A DNA stretch of 64,000 bases, taken from contig JBELHO010000012.1 of assembly GCA_042091375.1 (NCBI GenBank), forward strand, positions 17,091 through 81,090, given 5' to 3'. The notes below the pieces were generated by a model that made no database searches, was not told the origin of the DNA, and saw only the letters and a list, made by a program, of their open reading frames with translations. Numbering within the stretch: position 1 is the first letter of the stretch; each line of letters opens with the position of its first letter. Of this stretch, positions 37,415 to 46,011 are shown piece after piece. The position numbers were made by a program, and so were the translations under genes. The stretch is from JBELHO01 sp042091375. GTDB lineage: Bacteria; Pseudomonadota; Gammaproteobacteria; Enterobacterales; Alteromonadaceae.

Positions 37415-37891
37415 TTAGTGCTGTTGACCGTGTTGAGTTATGTGCTGTTCAAATAGTCCGACAATGTCTTCAAGACCCACTTGATCTTGTTGATCAAATC
37501 TTGAAAACTCAGTGCTGTCAATATCTAACACGGCAATAACTCGGTTATTTATGCAAATAGGAATGACTATTTCTGAATTACTTTCAGCATCACAGGCTAT
37601 ATGACCAGTAAACTGATGCACATCAGCAACTCGCTGGGTAGTATTTTCGACTGCGGCAGTGCCACACACCCCCTTCGCCAACGGAATTCGTATACACGCC
37701 ACTTTACCTTGAAATGGCCCTAATACCAATTCTTGATCTATGATCCTATAAAAACCAACCCAATTAACTTGGTCAAGTGAAGTAAATAACAAGGCACTTA
37801 CATTGGCCATATTGGCAATAATGTCTTTTTCGCCACTAATAATTGCTGAAATTTGTTCACCGAGTGTTCGATAAAACGCCGTTTTACTCAT
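37415..37891 (-). CDS. msrC: Free methionine-(R)-sulfoxide reductase (GAF domain)
   Basis: A 158-residue single-GAF-domain enzyme of the fRMsr family, which reduces free methionine-R-sulfoxide. The three family cysteines are present in KVACIRIP, GVCGTAA and HIACDAES, and the fold is complete with IPICINNRVIAVLDIDS. The ATG giving MSKTAF is preferred over a TTG four codons upstream because it matches family length. The stop adjoins the next gene with no gap. Confidence 0.92.
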   Translation of the reverse strand: MSKTAFYRTLGEQISAIISGEKDIIANMANVSALLFTSLDQVNWVGFYRIIDQELVLGPFQGKVACIRIPLAKGVCGTAAVENTTQRVADVHQFTGHIACDAESNSEIVIPICINNRVIAVLDIDSTEFSRFDQQDQVGLEDIVGLFEQHITQHGQQH

Positions 37892-38349
37892 CAGTTTACA
37901 CAAAGCCGTTTAAATCCGCATAACATACCGCGATACGCCCATAAGTGAAAGCTTTAAAAGCGATTAATCGTCAATAATAGTAAAATAACTGTAAATTGGT
38001 ATAGAACATTTGTAGGTGCAATCTCTATTGAGCGGCTAGTTGGACATCTAAAATGTGTACCGCCATTGAATGGCTGTATTAAGCCAGAAAACCCACAAGC
38101 TAATATTTACCTGTTGAAAACCTTTAAAATTGTCTGGCTGTACACAACAATTTGAGCTTGCTGACAGCGACTTTTAAACATTATATTAGATCATTTAGGG
38201 CAATTGCTATCGGTTGCGATGTCACCGACAATAACACACTAATTGTTACAATTAATTCACGCAAATAACCAATAAAACCAAAACAGCACAAATACAAGCC
38301 ATAAACGGCAATGGCTTGCATTGCATCAAAATCTATCACACTAAAAAAA
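37892..38349. other. Intergenic stretch msrC to prpF
   Basis: About 450 AT-rich bases between genes on the same strand. It should hold the promoter of the msrC-proQ-prc operon and the end of the prp transcript. The only structure seen is a hairpin at 38295-38318; no ORF is supported. Confidence 0.5.
38295..38318 (-). terminator. Hairpin downstream of prpF, weak terminator
   Basis: CAAGCCAT pairs perfectly with ATGGCTTG around an 8-base loop, about 30 bases after the prpF stop on the minus strand. It lacks a clean T-run, so it may only protect the mRNA end. Confidence 0.45.
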
Positions 38350-39522
38350 TTATCTCTCTGGCACTCTGATCCAACCTTCCATTAATATGCGCGCACTGCG
38401 ACTCATCATCACTTTTTCAACGGTCCAGTGGCCATTCTCCTCAGCTACTTGCGCGCCTACTTTTAGAGTGCCAGATGGATGGCCAAAGGTAATGTCATTA
38501 CCTTGTTTGTGCTCTGTTGCAAGACTCACTATTGTCCCCGGTATAGCCGCCGCTGTGCCTATGGCTACTGCCGCTGTTCCCATCATAGCATGATGTAATT
38601 TACCCATAGATAGTGCTCTGACATTGAGGTTAATATCGCTGCTGTCAATTGTTTTACCACTGGCAGCGACATACGCTTGCGGTTTACCTACCAAGGCTAA
38701 TTTAGGGGTGTGTTGTCGAGCTACCGCTTCACAAACATCCTTTATTAAGCCCATTTTAACCGCGCCATAAGCACGGATCTTTTCTAATCGCTGCAAAGCC
38801 TGTTGATCATTATTTATGTCATCTTGCAATTCTGTACCGTGATAACCTAGATCTTCTGCGTTCAAAAAAATAGTCGCTATGCCAGCATTGATCAAAGTGA
38901 CGTTAAAGGTGCCAATATCGGGTACTTCAAGTTCTTCTATTAAATGTCCAGTCGGAAACATAGCTTCTGTGCTATCGACTGGTGCAATAAACTCAATGGG
39001 GACTTCGGCAGCGGGAAAGGTCACTCCATCGAGACAAAAGCTGCCAGTTTCTTGTACTTGTCCGTTCGTAATGGGCACATGAGCAATGATAGTTTTGGCA
39101 ATATTTTTTTGCCAAATTCGCACAGTGCAAACGCCATTTTCAGGAATGCGTTGTTGAGCAACTAAACCAGAATAAAGCGCAAAAGCACCAACTGCAGCGG
39201 TAAGGTTGCCACAATTACCACTCCAGTCTACAAAGGCTTTATCAATGGCAACTTGACCAAACAAATAGTCTACATCGTGATCATCCTCAGCCGATTTATC
39301 AATAATGGCCACTTTACTGGTACTAGACGTGGCACCGCCCATACCATCAGTGTGCTTAGCGTATGGATCTGGACTACCAATCACGCCAAGCATTAAATTA
39401 TCTCGCGCTTGGCCTTTAACTTGGCATTGTTCCGGTAAATCTTGTCGATTAAAAAGCACCCCTTTTGAGGTGCCACCGCGCATGTAACACGCTGGGATTT
39501 TTAGTTGTGGAGAAAAAGACAT
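38350..39522 (-). CDS. prpF: 2-methylaconitate cis-trans isomerase PrpF
   Basis: A 390-residue PrpF-family protein with a diaminopimelate-epimerase-like fold. It converts the 2-methylaconitate isomer made by AcnD so that 2-methylisocitrate can be formed. Segments seen are IPACYMRGGTSKGVLF near the start, GGATSSTSKVAI, DWSGNCGNLTAAVGAF, and a C-terminal HPSGTLKVGAQV. It is the last gene of the prp operon but is separated from acnD by 280 bases containing a large hairpin. Confidence 0.94.
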   Translation of the reverse strand: MSFSPQLKIPACYMRGGTSKGVLFNRQDLPEQCQVKGQARDNLMLGVIGSPDPYAKHTDGMGGATSSTSKVAIIDKSAEDDHDVDYLFGQVAIDKAFVDWSGNCGNLTAAVGAFALYSGLVAQQRIPENGVCTVRIWQKNIAKTIIAHVPITNGQVQETGSFCLDGVTFPAAEVPIEFIAPVDSTEAMFPTGHLIEELEVPDIGTFNVTLINAGIATIFLNAEDLGYHGTELQDDINNDQQALQRLEKIRAYGAVKMGLIKDVCEAVARQHTPKLALVGKPQAYVAASGKTIDSSDINLNVRALSMGKLHHAMMGTAAVAIGTAAAIPGTIVSLATEHKQGNDITFGHPSGTLKVGAQVAEENGHWTVEKVMMSRSARILMEGWIRVPER

Positions 39523-39735
39523 ATGACTGCGCCCATTTAATTTTGTTTAATCTTGTATAAAAGGATGTTTAGCCAATTCATAAAAAAGTGACTTAACACA
39601 TATCACCGCGAATTTAGCTAATCTGACTAATGCAAGAAACTGTTCAGAGCCAAAAGTTTTTTGGCCTAGTTCTTTAACCTAGTTACCTAGTTATTCAGTC
39701 TTAAAGATAAAGTCTACAAACCGTAACAAAAGATA

Positions 39736-39774
39736 AACCACTGCATGGTTTAATGTACCATGTTTACAGTGGTT
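39736..39774. promoter_or_regulatory. Nested hairpin between acnD and prpF
   Basis: Outer arms AACCACTG and CAGTGGTT pair perfectly, and inside them ATGGT pairs with ACCAT. There is no T-run on the minus strand, so it is unlikely to be a full terminator. It could be an mRNA processing or stability element that sets the prpF level separately. Confidence 0.45.
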
Positions 39775-39802
39775 CACTGTTGCTAACTATACTACAGACC
39801 AG

Positions 39803-42421
39803 TTAATGACTTGCTCCCAAAAAGTCTTGTGCAAATTTCTGCAACACACCGCCGGCGTGATATACCGAGACCTCTTCGGCTGTGTCTAAACGACATTTAA
39901 CCGGTATTTCTACCACTTCACCACTGCTTCGAGTCATCACTACTGTCATTGCACTACCCGACAGAGCTTGTCCTACAACATCGTAACATTCACTGCCATC
40001 TATACCATAGCTAGCGCGGGTATTGTCATCAATAAATTCTAATGGCAATACGCCCATACCAACCAAGTTAGTGCGGTGAATACGCTCAAAGCCTTCGGCT
40101 AAAATCACCTCAACACCGGCTAAACGAACCCCTTTTGCGGCCCAATCACGAGATGAGCCTTGCCCGTAATCAGCGCCAGCAACAATAATTAGAGGTTGCT
40201 TGCGCTCCATGTAAAGTTCAATGGCTTCCCACATCCGGCTTTCTTTACCATCGGGCTCAATGCGAGTTAAAGAACCTTGTTTAACAGTGCCATCTGCATT
40301 GACACACATTTCATTGAGTAGTTTAGGATTGGCAAAAGTCGCCCGTTGCGCAGTTAAGTGATCACCGCGATGCGTCGCATAAGAGTTAAAGTCTTCTTCA
40401 GGTACTCCCATACTGGCAAGATAGGCACCAGCAGCACTATTTAGCATAATGGCATTAGACGGGGATAAATGATCTGTGGTTATGTTATCACCTAACACCG
40501 CTAAAGGTCGCATACCACGCATAGTGCGTTGACCAGCTAGGGCACCCTCCCAGTATGGTGGACGTCGAATATAAGTACTCTTTGGTCGCCACTGATAAAG
40601 CGGGCTTTTGGCTTGCTCAACACTGCCTAAATCAAACATAGGTGTGTAAATTTTGGTAAACTGCTCCGGCTTTACACTGGTTGCAACTAGGGCATCAATT
40701 TCTTCGTCACTTGGCCATATATCTTTCAGGTATATGGCATTGCCCTGTTGATCATTGCCTAAACTATCCTTTTCAATATCAAAACGAATAGTACCAGCAA
40801 TGGCATAAGCAACCACCAAAGGTGGCGAGGCCAGAAAGGCTTGTTTAGCATAGGGATGAATACGGCCATCAAAATTGCGATTACCCGACAATACTGCTGT
40901 CGCATATAAATCTCGGTCAATCACTTCTTGTTGAATGTCGGCATCTAAAGCACCAGACATACCATTACAGGTAGTACAGGCATAGCCGACAATACCGAAA
41001 CCCAACTGCTCTAATTCAGTTAAAAGTTGCGCTTCTTGAAGATAAAGCTTAGCGACTTTAGAACCCGGCGCAAATGATGATTTAACCCAAGGTTTGCGCG
41101 TTAACCCTAGTGCATTCGCGCGCTTAGCCATCAAGCCTGCAGCGACTAAGTTTCTTGGATTTGAGGTGTTTGTACAACTGGTAATAGCAGCAATAATAAC
41201 CGCACCATCAGGCATTTGCCCATTGAGCTCTTGCGCTTTGCAGGCTTGGTAGTTTTTGGCAATCCCCTTGGCAGTGAGATCTGCCGTTGCCAAGCGCCGA
41301 TGCGGATTTGACGGTCCAGCTAAATTGCGACCGACAGAAGATAAATCAAAGTCGAGGACACGTTGATATTCAGCCTCTACTAAATCATCGGCCCACAACC
41401 CGGTATGCTTGGCATAGGTTTCAACTAATTGCACTTGTTCTGGCTCTCTACCAGTGAGTTTAAGGTAGTCAATGGTTTGTTGATCTATGTAAAACAAACC
41501 GGCAGATGCGCCGTATTCAGGAGTCATATTAGCGATTGTTGCGCGATCGCCAATAGTCAAACTCTTGGTGCCCTCACCAAAAAACTCTAGGTAGGCAGAC
41601 ACCACTTTAGCTTCACGTAAAAACTCAGTGATAGCTAAAACTATATCGGTTGCCGTTATTCCCGGTTGACGTTCACCGTGTAAATTGACACCAATAATGT
41701 TGGGCAAACGCATCATAGATGGCCGCCCTAGCATAACGGTCTCAGCTTCTAAGCCACCTACCCCGATGGCAATAACACCTAACGCATCAACATGGGGGGT
41801 ATGACTATCAGTACCAACACAGGTATCAGGGTATGCAACGCCATTAGTTAATTGAATAACAGGTGACATTTTTTCTAAATTGATCTGATGCATGATACCG
41901 TTACCCGCGGGTATGACATCGACATTTTTGAATGCGGTTTTAGTCCACTCAATAAAGTGAAACCTATCTTCATTGCGCCGTTCTTCAATACTGCGGTTCT
42001 TGGTAAACGCATCGGGATCAAATCCACCGTGCTCCACCGCCAGAGAATGATCGACAATTAATTGAGTCGGTACCACAGGATTGACTTTTGCCGGATCGCC
42101 GCCTTGCTCGGCAATGGCATCACGTAAACCGGCAAGGTCTACGAGGGCTGTTTGCCCCAAAATATCATGGCAAACCACCCGCGCTGGATACCATGGAAAA
42201 TCCAAGGTCTGTTCACCATCAATGATCTGTTTTAAACAAGCAGTCAGTTCAGTTGGCTCACAGCGGCGCACTAATTGTTCCGCTAGCACCCTAGAGGTAT
42301 AGGGCAGTTTGCGATATGCACCTGAGGAAATGGCTTCAATCGCTTGTTTAGTGTCGTAATAATCAACCGTGCTCTGCCCTTTTTTGTAACCAGGTAAAGG
42401 TTTGCGGTACTCGTAATTCAT
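39803..42421 (-). CDS. acnD: 2-methylcitrate dehydratase AcnD (Fe/S, aconitase-like)
   Basis: An 872-residue aconitase-family enzyme that dehydrates 2-methylcitrate in place of PrpD. The cluster cysteines are in AAITSCTNTSNPRN and GYACTTCNGMSG. The swivel domain with TTDHLSPSNAIM and AGADYGQGSSRDWAAKG is intact. Its position directly after prpC and before prpF identifies it as AcnD rather than AcnA. It starts 10 bases after the prpC stop. Confidence 0.95.
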   Translation of the reverse strand: MNYEYRKPLPGYKKGQSTVDYYDTKQAIEAISSGAYRKLPYTSRVLAEQLVRRCEPTELTACLKQIIDGEQTLDFPWYPARVVCHDILGQTALVDLAGLRDAIAEQGGDPAKVNPVVPTQLIVDHSLAVEHGGFDPDAFTKNRSIEERRNEDRFHFIEWTKTAFKNVDVIPAGNGIMHQINLEKMSPVIQLTNGVAYPDTCVGTDSHTPHVDALGVIAIGVGGLEAETVMLGRPSMMRLPNIIGVNLHGERQPGITATDIVLAITEFLREAKVVSAYLEFFGEGTKSLTIGDRATIANMTPEYGASAGLFYIDQQTIDYLKLTGREPEQVQLVETYAKHTGLWADDLVEAEYQRVLDFDLSSVGRNLAGPSNPHRRLATADLTAKGIAKNYQACKAQELNGQMPDGAVIIAAITSCTNTSNPRNLVAAGLMAKRANALGLTRKPWVKSSFAPGSKVAKLYLQEAQLLTELEQLGFGIVGYACTTCNGMSGALDADIQQEVIDRDLYATAVLSGNRNFDGRIHPYAKQAFLASPPLVVAYAIAGTIRFDIEKDSLGNDQQGNAIYLKDIWPSDEEIDALVATSVKPEQFTKIYTPMFDLGSVEQAKSPLYQWRPKSTYIRRPPYWEGALAGQRTMRGMRPLAVLGDNITTDHLSPSNAIMLNSAAGAYLASMGVPEEDFNSYATHRGDHLTAQRATFANPKLLNEMCVNADGTVKQGSLTRIEPDGKESRMWEAIELYMERKQPLIIVAGADYGQGSSRDWAAKGVRLAGVEVILAEGFERIHRTNLVGMGVLPLEFIDDNTRASYGIDGSECYDVVGQALSGSAMTVVMTRSSGEVVEIPVKCRLDTAEEVSVYHAGGVLQKFAQDFLGASH

Positions 42422-42430
42422 TGTTCTACC

Positions 42431-43555
42431 TTACCTTTCACTTAGTGGTGTAACTTTTCTTGGTTCAGCGCCAGTATAATCGGCCGAGGGACGAATGATG
42501 CGATTATTAGCTCTTTGCTCCATCACGTGTGCTGCCCAACCAGTGAGGCGTGAACAAACAAAAATAGGGGTGAATAATTTGGTCGGTATTGCCATGTAGT
42601 TATAGGTTGAGGCATGAAAAAAATCGGCGTTACAGAACAGTTTTTTACTGTCCCACATAAATTCTTCACAAGCGACTGAGATGTCGTACAACTTGGTATC
42701 GCCATTTGCTTTAGCAAGTTTTTCAGACCAAGCCTTAATAATATCATTGCGCGGATCAGAGGTGCGATAGATGGCGTGGCCAAAACCCATTATTTTTTCT
42801 TTTCTGATCAGCATTTCCGCCATTTGTGCTTTAGCATCTGCTGGTGAGGTAAATTTTTCAATCATATCCATAGCTGCTTCATTGGCACCACCGTGCAGCG
42901 GACCTCTGAGGGAACCAATCGCTCCAGCGATACACGAATACATATCGGATAACGTTGAAGCACAAACACGCGCTGTAAATGTCGATGCATTAAATTCATG
43001 CTCAGCATATAAAATCAATGAAACATCCATTACTCGGCGTTGTTGTGCAGAAGGACTAGTGCCCTTAAGTAACTTTAAAAAATGCCCGCCTATTGAATCT
43101 TCAGAGGAGGTACATTCTATTTCTATACCGTGGTGTGAATAATTGTACCAATAACACATGATTGCTGGAAATGCGGCTAATAAACGATTCGCTGCGTGCT
43201 GTTGCTCTGAAAAGTCATGCTCAGGCTCTAGGTTACCTAAAAATGAACAACCGGTGCGCATCACATCCATAGGATGGGTATCTTTGGGGATCAGCTGGAG
43301 TACTTTCTTTAAGCGTTGCGGCAGATCGCGTTTGGCTGTCAATTCAGCCTTATAACTGGCTAATTCATTGGCTGTTGGTAATTCACCGTTAAATAGTAAA
43401 TAAGCCACTTCTTCAAAACAGGTATTCTCTGCTAGATCAGCAATGTCGTAACCGCAATAGGTTAAACCAGAGCCTGATTTACCAACAGTACACAATGCCG
43501 TTTCACCGGCACTTTGTCCGCGTAAACCGGCACCACTTAATTTTTTATCTGACAT
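42431..43555 (-). CDS. prpC: 2-methylcitrate synthase
   Basis: A 374-residue citrate-synthase-family enzyme that condenses propionyl-CoA with oxaloacetate. Catalytic motifs are visible: the histidine in GSLRGPLHGGANEAA, the second histidine in MGFGHAIYR, and the aspartate region CNADFFHAS. The N-terminal SGLTYCGYDIADLAE is typical of the methylcitrate branch. It lies third in the operon after prpB. Confidence 0.96.
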   Translation of the reverse strand: MSDKKLSGAGLRGQSAGETALCTVGKSGSGLTYCGYDIADLAENTCFEEVAYLLFNGELPTANELASYKAELTAKRDLPQRLKKVLQLIPKDTHPMDVMRTGCSFLGNLEPEHDFSEQQHAANRLLAAFPAIMCYWYNYSHHGIEIECTSSEDSIGGHFLKLLKGTSPSAQQRRVMDVSLILYAEHEFNASTFTARVCASTLSDMYSCIAGAIGSLRGPLHGGANEAAMDMIEKFTSPADAKAQMAEMLIRKEKIMGFGHAIYRTSDPRNDIIKAWSEKLAKANGDTKLYDISVACEEFMWDSKKLFCNADFFHASTYNYMAIPTKLFTPIFVCSRLTGWAAHVMEQRANNRIIRPSADYTGAEPRKVTPLSER

Positions 43556-43654
43556 AACGATTTCCTCATGTTAATTTTTTTATTGGTATCAATAAAAGCA
43601 CACCATCAGTTTAATTTTTGTTAGTTGTTATATTTAATCTAGTCTCAGATAGTT

Positions 43655-44545
43655 TTATTGATTTTTACCCTGAGAAAATAAGCTATCTAATTTTTGTTCG
43701 TAATCGTGGTAACCCAGATAATTGTATAACTCCATACGGGTTTGCATATTGGCCACTTCTGCAGTTTGATCGCCATCGCGCAATACACTTCTGTAGACAG
43801 ACTCAGCTGCTTTGTTCATGGCTCTAAATGCAGAGAGAGGATAAAGCACCATAGCACAGCCCCACTCACCGAGTTGCGTTTGATTCCACAATTCAGTTTG
43901 GCCAAACTCGGTAATATTCGCCAAAATTGGCACATTCAATGCCTCGCTAAAAGCCCGATAGTGTTGCTCGGTTTTAATCGCTTCAGCAAATATACCATCG
44001 GCGCCAGCGGCGACATAAGCTTTTGCCCTAGCTATAGCTGCCTCTAAACCCTCCTGAGCAAAAGCATCGGTCCGCGCCATAATAAAAAACTCATCATCTT
44101 GACGGGCATCAACCGCTGCTTTGATGCGATCAACCATTTCATCACAGGAAACAATGGCTTTATTGGGGCGATGGCCACAGCGCTTCTGAGCAACTTGATC
44201 TTCTATATGCACTGCCGCCGCGCCAGCTTTTTCCATATCTCGCACGGTTTTTGCGATATTAAATGCGCCTCCCCAACCGGTGTCAATATCAACCATCAGA
44301 GGTAGACTTGAAGCCGAGGTGATGCGTTGTACATCAGCAATAACATCGTTGAGAGAAGTCATGCCCAGATCAGGTAATCCATAAGAGGCATTAGCAACAC
44401 CGCCACCAGATAAATAAATCGCTTGATGACCGATTTGTTCGGCCATCATTGCGCAATATGCATTGATAGTGCCGACGATGGCTAACGGTTTATTGTTTTG
44501 TAATGCCTGACGAAATTTTGCCCCAGGCGACTGTTTTGTAGACAT
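43655..44545 (-). CDS. prpB: 2-methylisocitrate lyase
   Basis: A 296-residue member of the isocitrate lyase/PEP mutase superfamily that splits 2-methylisocitrate to pyruvate and succinate. Visible motifs are the metal-binding VDIDTGWGGAFN, HIEDQVAQKRCGH with the catalytic cysteine (KRCGH), and ARTDAFAQEG. Length matches E. coli PrpB (296). It lies 26 bases after the regulator gene and begins the catabolic part of the operon. Confidence 0.96.
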   Translation of the reverse strand: MSTKQSPGAKFRQALQNNKPLAIVGTINAYCAMMAEQIGHQAIYLSGGGVANASYGLPDLGMTSLNDVIADVQRITSASSLPLMVDIDTGWGGAFNIAKTVRDMEKAGAAAVHIEDQVAQKRCGHRPNKAIVSCDEMVDRIKAAVDARQDDEFFIMARTDAFAQEGLEAAIARAKAYVAAGADGIFAEAIKTEQHYRAFSEALNVPILANITEFGQTELWNQTQLGEWGCAMVLYPLSAFRAMNKAAESVYRSVLRDGDQTAEVANMQTRMELYNYLGYHDYEQKLDSLFSQGKNQ

Positions 44546-44571
44546 GTTTTTGTCCTTATAAAATCTGTAAT

Positions 44572-45270
44572 TTAGTTGCGGTTTATGATCTTTTTATCAG
44601 TAATATTGTTTTCGATATTTTTACGAGATGCAGCAATATGCCGCCTCATTAACATTTCAGCTAATTCACCATCGCGATCACCAATGGCTTCAACGATACG
44701 CGAATGCTCATCAAAAGCTCTAGTAATGCGCGGGCTGCTCATCCCAAATTGAATGCGATAAAGTCGCACTAGGTGGTATAACTGACCACACAATATATCG
44801 ATGAGCTGTTGATTATGGCTACCGAGTATAACTTTGTAGTGAAAGTCTAAATCACCCTCTTGTTGGTAATAGGATATGCCGTCTTGTAATGATTTAGAAT
44901 TAGCGTGCTGTGCAAGCATTGCACGCATTTCGGCAATTTCGGCCGTGGACATGTTCAGAGCGGCTTGCCGACAAGCCATCCCTTCAAGCGCTTCTCTAAC
45001 TACATAAAGCTCTAACAAACCTTCAATAGTGCATTCCACCACACGCGAGCCGACATTTGCGGTGCGCTCTACCAGTTGGCATTTTTCCAAACGATTTAAC
45101 GCCTCTCTCAATGTCGAGCGACTGATTTGAAATTTTTTAGCCAGTTCAGGTTCACTGATTTTACTGCCAGCAACAATATCGCCTTCAACAATAGCGTGTT
45201 GTATTTGTTGAAAAACTTTATCGGCTGTAGTGACTGCTTTTTGCTGAGTAGGGTTATGTAAGCCCATCAT
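44572..45270 (-). CDS. GntR-family transcriptional regulator of the prp operon
   Basis: A 232-residue FadR-subfamily GntR protein: an N-terminal winged helix (about 20-85, with KKFQISRSTLREALNRLE) and a helical FCD ligand domain (about 95-220). It is the first gene of the propionate catabolic operon, so it most likely represses it and is relieved by a methylcitrate-cycle intermediate; the effector is inferred from context. The start is unusual: the ATG directly follows a 12-base palindrome that likely serves as its own operator, leaving no Shine-Dalgarno sequence. Confidence 0.88.
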   Translation of the reverse strand: MMGLHNPTQQKAVTTADKVFQQIQHAIVEGDIVAGSKISEPELAKKFQISRSTLREALNRLEKCQLVERTANVGSRVVECTIEGLLELYVVREALEGMACRQAALNMSTAEIAEMRAMLAQHANSKSLQDGISYYQQEGDLDFHYKVILGSHNQQLIDILCGQLYHLVRLYRIQFGMSSPRITRAFDEHSRIVEAIGDRDGELAEMLMRRHIAASRKNIENNITDKKIINRN

Positions 45271-45282
45271 ATTGTCGACAAT
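45271..45282. promoter_or_regulatory. Proximal prp operator, ATTGTCGACAAT
   Basis: A 12-base perfect palindrome abutting the regulator start codon. An identical copy lies 72 bases away. The TTGTnnACAA form fits FadR-subfamily GntR sites. Binding here would block the transcript just after initiation. Confidence 0.8.
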
Positions 45283-45300
45283 AAAACTAAATTACGCTAG

Positions 45301-45328
45301 ATTTTAGTAGTTATTTAAATTTAGTCAA
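45301..45328 (-). promoter_or_regulatory. Sigma-70 promoter of the prp operon
   Basis: On the minus strand, -35 TTGACT (45328-45323) and -10 TAAAAT (45306-45301) are 16 bases apart. Initiation is expected near 45294. The promoter lies between the two identical operators. Confidence 0.65.
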
Positions 45329-45342
45329 GTAATGAGATAAAT

Positions 45343-45354
45343 ATTGTCGACAAT
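45343..45354. promoter_or_regulatory. Distal prp operator, ATTGTCGACAAT
   Basis: Second exact copy of the 12-base palindrome, 14 bases upstream of the -35 box. Centre-to-centre distance to the first is 72 bases, close to seven helical turns, so both could be bound on one DNA face. Confidence 0.8.
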
Positions 45355-45445
45355 TAATAAGGATTAATAAAGATTGATAAGGGTTAATAGATCAGCGAGC
45401 AGACTCATCGCTTTACCTAAATAAGGTAAATTTTCGATAAATAAC

Positions 45446-45478
45446 GAAAAAGCCACACAGCAAAGATGTGTAGCTTTT
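45446..45478 (-). terminator. Rho-independent terminator of the ppk2-Nudix operon
   Basis: On the minus strand AAAAGC-T-ACACA pairs with TGTGT-GGCTTTTT around a short loop and continues into T. It lies about 50 bases after the Nudix gene stop and insulates the prp promoter region. Confidence 0.85.
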
Positions 45479-45526
45479 CATAAATTAAGGCGATAAATAA
45501 CTGGGGCAATGTTTGTGCAAATGAAG

Positions 45527-46003
45527 TTAAGCGCGTGGCACATAGGCTAAATTTTGGTGCCAAAAGTTAACCACATAATTAACCCGAGTGCGCAATAAAG
45601 GATAATAATTGGGCAATTCACTTAAATGTACCCATCGACATTCTATAATGCCCTCGGCGACTTGGGGCAAGGTATCATCATCACAACCGTCGTATTCCAT
45701 ATAATACCAATGGGTTTTCTTTAAGTATTTAGTTTTTTGATGGGAAGTGGTATGCCAAGTTGAAACAAGTTTGCCCTTGATCGCCAGTTTATCAATGTTA
45801 AGTCCTGTTTCTTCGTGTACTTCGCGCATTGCACAATCTTCAATGTGTTGATTGGCCTCTACCCGACCTTTGGGCATATCCCATTTACCGCGTTTGAACA
45901 TCAACAGAATGTGGTGATTTTTATTGCAAACTAAGCCACCTGCCGATTCAATAATAGGTAAATTGACGGTGTCCTTAAGGGTATATTTTGTTGGCATTGT
46001 CAT
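45527..46003 (-). CDS. Nudix hydrolase
   Basis: A 158-residue Nudix-fold pyrophosphohydrolase. The Nudix box reads G-RVEAN-Q-HIEDCAM-REVHEETGL: the metal-binding REVHEE core is intact, but the first conserved glutamate of the G-x5-E pattern is glutamine. The substrate is not readable; nucleotides with polyphosphate or dinucleoside polyphosphates are reasonable given the upstream polyphosphate kinase 2 gene. It starts 8 bases after that gene, so the two form an operon. Confidence 0.87.
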   Translation of the reverse strand: MTMPTKYTLKDTVNLPIIESAGGLVCNKNHHILLMFKRGKWDMPKGRVEANQHIEDCAMREVHEETGLNIDKLAIKGKLVSTWHTTSHQKTKYLKKTHWYYMEYDGCDDDTLPQVAEGIIECRWVHLSELPNYYPLLRTRVNYVVNFWHQNLAYVPRA

Positions 46004-46011
46004 TATTTTTA

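Noticed and set aside
37415..37903. Longer msrC start at TTG
   Set aside because: The ATG four codons later matches family length, and the TTG has no better ribosome site.
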